A stretch of DNA of 18,168 nucleotides, from assembly GCA_947624755.1 (NCBI GenBank), contig CANQLQ010000011.1, forward strand, positions 1 through 18,168, given 5' to 3'. The position numbers were made by a program, and so were the translations under genes. The notes beneath the pieces were generated by a model. The model saw nothing but the letters and a program-made list of their open reading frames with translations, was not told where the DNA came from and did no database searches. Shown in pieces: positions 14,316-18,168 of the stretch. This DNA comes from an uncultured Clostridia bacterium. GTDB lineage: Bacteria > Bacillota > Clostridia > Oscillospirales > Acutalibacteraceae. Every line of letters starts with the position of its first letter. Positions within the stretch are counted from its first letter, which is position 1.

Positions 14316-15341
14316 ATGCTTAATACAATTTACAGACTGACGCAGCCGAGAAAAATCGAAATTGCGTTCAGCGAATTTGATCTTTTCAGCAACGATGTGA
14401 TTGTAAGACCTACTTATCTTTCGATCTGCCATGCTGACCAAAGATATTATCAGGGAACGAGAGACGCAAAGGTTCTTGCAAAAAAGCTTCCGATGGCTCT
14501 TATCCACGAAGGAATAGGAGAGGTCGTATATGCTCCCGACGGCAGCTTCAAGCCGGGTGAAAGAGTGGTTATGATTCCCAACACACCCACCGAAAAAGAC
14601 GACGTTATTGCCGAAAACTATCTTCGCTCAAGCAAATTCCGTGCAAGCGGTTTTGACGGTTTTATGCAGGAATATGTTCAGCTTCCGGCTGACAGACTCG
14701 TCCGTATCGGAAAAAGCATTAGACCTGAGGTCGCCGCTTTTACCGAGCTTGTTTCCGTAAGTGTTCATGCAATTTCACGTTTTGACAGGTTTTCTCATAA
14801 AAGAAGAAACATTATCGGCGTTTGGGGAGACGGCAACCTCAGCTATATGACGAGCCTTTTTATAAAGAAATTCTTCCCCGACTCAAAGCTTTACATTTTC
14901 GGAATTATGCCCAAAAAGCTTGCCGACTTCACTTTTGCGGACAAGACCTTTCTTACAACCGAAATTCCCGACGACCTTTTGGTTGATCACGCTTTTGAGT
15001 GTGTCGGCGGAAACGCTTCGCAAATCGCAATAAATCAGATAATCGACTATATCAATCCCGAAGGAACGATTTCGATTCTCGGTGTAAGCGAATATCCAGT
15101 TCCTATCAACACAAGAATGGTTCTTGAAAAGGGACTTCGTATTTTTGGAAGCAGCCGCAGCGGACGTGAAGATTTTCAAAAAACGGTTGACTTCTATGAG
15201 AAATATCCCGATATTGTTGAGGCGCTCAGCCGTATGGTAAGCTATGTAAAGACGGTACGCACAATAAAGGATATGAATGAAGCCTTTGAGCTTGACACAC
15301 AAAAATCGTTTGGCAAAACCATTATGAAGTGGGAGAAATAA
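14316..15341 (+). CDS. tarJ: Ribulose-5-phosphate reductase TarJ (zinc alcohol dehydrogenase family)
   Basis: A 341-residue medium-chain dehydrogenase that reduces D-ribulose 5-phosphate to D-ribitol 5-phosphate with NADPH, supplying TarI. It closely follows the Staphylococcus aureus TarJ sequence as I remember it: IVRPTYLSICHADQRYY (zinc C38), LIHEG (H64, E65), VVMIPNTPTEKDDVIAENYL (85-104), TELV (E144), the nucleotide-binding stretch GVWGDGNLSY (about 168-177), DHAFECVGG, and LGVSEYPV. Length matches TarJ, and there is no four-cysteine structural zinc site, as usual for this family. AAGGGGT lies 7 bases before the ATG and 12 bases after the tarI stop, so the two are co-transcribed. Transcription probably ends at the hairpin cluster at 15399-15471. 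Confidence 0.95.
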   Translation: MLNTIYRLTQPRKIEIAFSEFDLFSNDVIVRPTYLSICHADQRYYQGTRDAKVLAKKLPMALIHEGIGEVVYAPDGSFKPGERVVMIPNTPTEKDDVIAENYLRSSKFRASGFDGFMQEYVQLPADRLVRIGKSIRPEVAAFTELVSVSVHAISRFDRFSHKRRNIIGVWGDGNLSYMTSLFIKKFFPDSKLYIFGIMPKKLADFTFADKTFLTTEIPDDLLVDHAFECVGGNASQIAINQIIDYINPEGTISILGVSEYPVPINTRMVLEKGLRIFGSSRSGREDFQKTVDFYEKYPDIVEALSRMVSYVKTVRTIKDMNEAFELDTQKSFGKTIMKWEK

Positions 15342-15398
15342 GGATTATATTCCGAGCCGAGGAACGACCTGGGCTATAGAACCGCAAAAGTTTTGGTC

Positions 15399-15471
15399 AA
15401 GCTTTTTCAAAAGCTTGCGAGTTCCAAGAGCAGAGCTCTTGGGTACATACCGCTGCGGTAAAAATTTTTTT
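15399..15471 (+). repeat. Triple-hairpin repeat element ending in a T run; likely tarIJ terminator
   Basis: Three hairpins in 62 bases: AAGCTTTT/AAAAGCTT (15399-15416), CCAAGAGC-AGA-GCTCTTGG (15424-15442), TACCGC-T-GCGGTA (15448-15460), then AAAATTTTTTT to 15471. The first two resemble a degenerate intergenic repeat I know from Ruminococcaceae genomes (GGTCAAGCTTTTTCAAAAGC…). The last hairpin with its T run should end the tarIJ transcript 120 bases after tarJ. Confidence 0.65.
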
Positions 15472-15541
15472 GAAACTTATGAAGTATCTTAGGCAGCTTA
15501 TCTTCCAAGAATAAATTAAAGATTACTTATTTTTAATTAAC

Positions 15542-15569
15542 TTGACAAAAAGTATAAAAAGTGTACAAT
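15542..15569 (+). promoter_or_regulatory. Promoter of the polyol-phosphate transferase gene
   Basis: TTGACA (15542-15547), 16-base spacer, TACAAT (15564-15569). Predicted start about 15576, giving a 214-base leader with a strong hairpin. Confidence 0.7.
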
Positions 15570-15618
15570 AATAGCAATGTCTGCCGAACAAGTCAATAAT
15601 TATATATGTTAAAATTTA

Positions 15619-15650
15619 TGTATGCGGCGCGATAACTCGCGCCGCATACA
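15619..15650 (+). promoter_or_regulatory. 13-bp perfect GC-rich hairpin in the leader
   Basis: TGTATGCGGCGCG (15619-15631) and CGCGCCGCATACA (15638-15650) pair perfectly around a 6-nt loop ATAACT. It sits about 43 bases after the predicted start site and 139 bases before the gene. Only GATATACTTTG follows, so termination would be inefficient; it may be an attenuator, an mRNA 5' stabiliser, or the end of a small RNA of about 75 nt. Confidence 0.6.
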
Positions 15651-15735
15651 GATATACTTTGTAAATTTACATTAAAGATTTTTGATTGTCAAGACCTATT
15701 TAGTCATAACCACAAACGAACTATATTGTATACAC

Positions 15736-15765
15736 AGTAATTATATTATAAGTAATTATATTATA
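15736..15765. repeat. 15-bp tandem repeat upstream of the transferase start
   Basis: AGTAATTATATTATA occurs twice without a gap (15736-15750, 15751-15765), ending 24 bases before the ATG at 15790. Very AT-rich; it leaves the ribosome binding region unstructured and may be slippage-prone. Confidence 0.7.
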
Positions 15766-15789
15766 AATGAAAGGATGCAAGCTTTTCAA

Positions 15790-17187
15790 ATGAAATTAAA
15801 AGAGTTGATCCAGAAAACCTTTATTTATACGATTTATCTTTTCTTTGTCAGACATTACAGAAAATTAAAAGCAAGGATAATTAGATTTGCAAAAAGGATA
15901 AGGGCCTCTTTCAGAAAAAAAACCGACCCGCTTTACAGATATTACATTTTTAAAAAGCTTTATCCGAAAATTTATAAAAAGTATTCAAAGCTTCCCGTTG
16001 ATGAGAAAAAAGTAGTGTTCGTTGAAATTCGCCTTCCGAATCTTACGAACAGCTTCAAGGTAATTTATGATGAGCTTTACATAAATTACGACCTTGATAT
16101 TCACTGTCACTTTTTAAGAAACACATTTACTACAAGAACAGATTACAGAAACAGATGTAAAGCTTTCATAAGAGATATTGCAACAGCGAAATATGTTTTT
16201 ATGGACGAAGCTACAAATATAAACGGTAATATCACAATGCGTCCGGAAACTGTTGTTACTCAGCTTTGGCACGGCTGCGGAGCATTCAAAAAGTTCGGGT
16301 TCAGCACGGCTGACGCAATTTTCGGCGCAAGTCGTGAAATGATGGAAAAATATCCGTTTAACCGTAACTATACCCATGTAACCGTAAGCAGTCCCGAGGT
16401 CATTTGGGCTTATGAAGAAGCGATGAACTATTCCCACGAAAGTGCGGTTGTAAAAGCCCTCGGCAGCAGCAGAACAGACATCTTTTTTGACAAAGATTTC
16501 ATTGACGAATCATATGAAAAGCTTTATGAATTAATGCCTCAGGCGCGGGGTAAAAAGGTAATTCTTTATGCTCCGACCTTCCGAGGAAGGGTTGCTAAGG
16601 CAACTACTCCTAGAATTATGAATGTTGAGCTTATGAAATATGTTTTGGCAGATGAATATGTGCTTATTACCAAGCATCACCCGCTTGTGCGAAATATTCC
16701 GAAAATCAGCGAAAGAAATGCAGATTTTGCAATGGATATGACCAATGAGGGACTTAGTATAGAAGAACTTCTTTGCGTAACAGATATCTGTATTTCCGAC
16801 TACTCATCTCTTGTATTTGAATATTCGCTCTTTGAAAAGCCTATGATTTTCCTTGCTAATGACTTGGAAACTTTCTTTGACTGGCGCGGATTTTATTATA
16901 ATTATGATGAACTCGCTCCGGGACCCGTATTGAATAATACGATTGAAGTTGTTGATTATATTAAGGATATCGACAAAAACTTTGACAAGAAGCGCGTAAT
17001 AGATTTCAAGAATAAGTTTATGGCTTCCTGTGACGGCCATGCAACAAAACGCATTATTGAAACGGTAATGACTCCCGAAGAAATTAAAAGGAACAAAAGA
17101 AGCACTCCGCTTGAAAAAAAGGAATATCATCTTATTCCGTCTTTTGAAGATTTTGACGGCAAAAAATATACTTTTGAAAAAAAATAA
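15790..17187 (+). CDS. CDP-glycerol/CDP-ribitol polyol-phosphate transferase (TagB/TagF/TarL family)
   Basis: A 465-residue member of the Glyphos_transf family, which moves glycerol- or ribitol-phosphate from the CDP-alcohol to a growing teichoic-acid-type polymer at the inner face of the membrane. Motifs: QLWHG with H161 in the acceptor-site loop, ILYAPTFRG, ITKHHP, and ISDYSS (D337-S340) followed by FEYSLFEKPMIFL and GFYYNYDELAPGP. The basic amphipathic N-terminus (about 5-45) suits membrane association. With tarIJ just upstream, CDP-ribitol is the likelier donor, but sequence alone does not settle this. Start: the frame is open from 15682, but residues before MKLKEL look non-coding; ATG 15790 follows AAAGGA by 14 bases, while ATG 15775 directly abuts it. 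A short ORF from 15767 ends in TGA overlapping the 15790 ATG. Confidence 0.88.
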   Translation: MKLKELIQKTFIYTIYLFFVRHYRKLKARIIRFAKRIRASFRKKTDPLYRYYIFKKLYPKIYKKYSKLPVDEKKVVFVEIRLPNLTNSFKVIYDELYINYDLDIHCHFLRNTFTTRTDYRNRCKAFIRDIATAKYVFMDEATNINGNITMRPETVVTQLWHGCGAFKKFGFSTADAIFGASREMMEKYPFNRNYTHVTVSSPEVIWAYEEAMNYSHESAVVKALGSSRTDIFFDKDFIDESYEKLYELMPQARGKKVILYAPTFRGRVAKATTPRIMNVELMKYVLADEYVLITKHHPLVRNIPKISERNADFAMDMTNEGLSIEELLCVTDICISDYSSLVFEYSLFEKPMIFLANDLETFFDWRGFYYNYDELAPGPVLNNTIEVVDYIKDIDKNFDKKRVIDFKNKFMASCDGHATKRIIETVMTPEEIKRNKRSTPLEKKEYHLIPSFEDFDGKKYTFEKK

Positions 17188-17194
17188 AAGCTAT

Positions 17195-17226
17195 AACCTG
17201 CGGATTGCAAGCGCTTTCCGCAGGTT
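17195..17226. terminator. Bidirectional terminator between convergent genes
   Basis: A perfect 10-bp stem AACCTGCGGA/TCCGCAGGTT with a 12-nt loop lies between the transferase gene (+) and the penicillin-binding protein gene (-). Only short T runs flank it on either side, but its position fits shared termination. Confidence 0.65.
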
Positions 17227-17229
17227 TAA

Positions 17230-18168
17230 TTATTGGCTTTTTGCAATATTTTCACAAATTTCTTTAAAAATCGGGGCGCAGTCGCTGTTTCCGCTTTCGC
17301 CGTTTTCGCTTTGCACAACAATAATATAGTGAGGATTATTCGCCGGAAAAAATCCGGCAAACCATGTTCGGCATATCTCTTTTGAGTCTTTATATATTCC
17401 GCTTTGGGCTGTGCCGGTTTTTCCCGCAAGAGGTAAAAGGGAGCTTTTTGCGTTTTTTGCGTTTCCGCTTTCAACAACATCGGAAAGAAGCTTACGCATT
17501 TTAAGCACGGTGCTGTCGGAAAAAATTTTCCTCGGCAGCGCTCGTTTAGCCGTTGTTACAAGTCCGTTTTCGTTTGCCGTACCGCGTATAACGGTAGGAC
17601 TTATATAGTTACCGCTTGCAAGAGCATGGTAGGCGGAAAGGATCTGAAGCGGTGAGGCGAGAAGTCTGCCCTGACCGAAGGCAAAGTTTGCCCTTTCGCC
17701 GCGGATTTTCAGTTCATCGTTAGTCGGAAGCAGACCTTTTGCTCCGGAAAGAGAAGCGGCAATTTCAGTTTCACTTTCAAAACCGAGGCTTCTGCAAACC
17801 GAAAGAAGAAGGTCGCAGTCAAGTTTTTCAATAAGCTTTATAAAGTAAATATTGCAAGAATTTTCGAGAGCCTCTTTCATTGTCTCTTTCCCGTGCGCTT
17901 TCCCGTCATAACAGCGAAAAACCGTGTCACCGACCTGAATTTCTCCCGTACATTCAAATTCTTCATTTTCGCTGATACCGTTTTCGAGAGCACACGCCGC
18001 AACGAGCGGCTTGAACACCGAACCGACGGTATAGCTTTGAAGCGCTTTGTTTACAAGCGGAGAATTATCGGCGGCAAGACTTTTAGAAACATCATTCGGG
18101 TCATATGAGGGCACACTTGCAAGTGCGAGAATATCTCCCGAATCAATGTGCATAACAATAGCACAGCC
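17230..18168 (-). CDS. Class B penicillin-binding protein, transpeptidase domain (5' end outside window)
   Basis: The minus-strand frame is open to the window edge, so this is the C-terminal 312 or so residues of a longer protein; the ATG at 18153 is internal, within AIVMHIDSGDILALAS, a conserved segment leading into the transpeptidase domain. All three active-site motifs are present (numbered from that Met): S45-V-F-K48 in YTVGSVFKP, S99-C-N101 and K245-T-G247 in AGKTGTAQSG; FGQGRLLASPLQ is also typical. It cross-links peptidoglycan by D,D-transpeptidation outside the membrane and is a beta-lactam target. The protein ends shortly after the catalytic domain, with no PASTA repeats. Whether it is a PBP2/SpoVD-like or PbpA-like member cannot be told without the N-terminus. 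Confidence 0.92.
   Translation of the reverse strand, partial: GCAIVMHIDSGDILALASVPSYDPNDVSKSLAADNSPLVNKALQSYTVGSVFKPLVAACALENGISENEEFECTGEIQVGDTVFRCYDGKAHGKETMKEALENSCNIYFIKLIEKLDCDLLLSVCRSLGFESETEIAASLSGAKGLLPTNDELKIRGERANFAFGQGRLLASPLQILSAYHALASGNYISPTVIRGTANENGLVTTAKRALPRKIFSDSTVLKMRKLLSDVVESGNAKNAKSSLLPLAGKTGTAQSGIYKDSKEICRTWFAGFFPANNPHYIIVVQSENGESGNSDCAPIFKEICENIAKSQ

Noticed and set aside
13518..14507. 329-residue minus-strand frame
   Set aside because: It is antisense across tarI and the start of tarJ, both well identified on the + strand.
15682..15789. 36-residue N-terminal extension of the polyol-phosphate transferase
   Set aside because: The extension runs through AT-rich tandem repeats, lacks a ribosome binding site and does not look like the family's N-terminus.

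Overview
The window looks like a chromosomal segment of a low-to-moderate GC, Gram-positive anaerobe of the class Clostridia, most likely an Oscillospiraceae/Ruminococcaceae-type gut bacterium. The grounds are strong AGGAGG ribosome binding sites, sigma-A promoters of the TTGACA/TATAAT kind, a teichoic-acid gene set, a very large secreted protein of a type I know from Ruminococcaceae, and degenerate hairpin-rich intergenic repeats typical of these genomes. Taxonomy is inference; no rRNA or marker gene is present.

Layout, left to right. 1-511 holds a terminator-like hairpin, a degenerate frameshifted ORF and a Phd/YefM-type antitoxin gene on the minus strand with a well-formed promoter and an operator-like palindrome; no toxin is visible. 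512-1070 is AT-rich, without genes. 1071-6299 encodes a 1742-residue secreted helical protein with an internally duplicated module and an amphipathic C-terminal tail. A UUCG hairpin separates it from 6367-7170, a membrane protein of the prolipoprotein diacylglyceryl transferase (Lgt) superfamily with a cysteine-rich signature, followed by an intrinsic terminator.

7509-11651 is the standout: one 1380-residue polypeptide that joins an adenylation (acyl-AMP ligase) domain, a phosphopantetheine carrier domain, an NAD(P)H thioester reductase domain and a complete iron-dependent alcohol dehydrogenase. On paper this reduces a carboxylic acid all the way to a primary alcohol without releasing the aldehyde to another protein. 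Its 3' end runs straight into a 27-bp tandem repeat, followed by a 407-bp MITE-like element with 12-bp terminal inverted repeats and several minus-strand terminator hairpins.

12393-13289 on the minus strand holds tRNA-Val(GAC), whose promoter lies inside the end of a glycerophosphodiester phosphodiesterase gene. Divergent from that gene, tarI and tarJ (CDP-ribitol synthesis from ribulose 5-phosphate) form a two-gene operon ending in a triple-hairpin repeat/terminator. A CDP-glycerol/CDP-ribitol polyol-phosphate transferase gene follows with its own promoter and a 13-bp GC-rich leader hairpin. Together these three + strand genes point to ribitol-phosphate (teichoic acid or similar) polymer synthesis. 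The window ends in a convergent class B penicillin-binding protein gene whose 5' part is outside the window.
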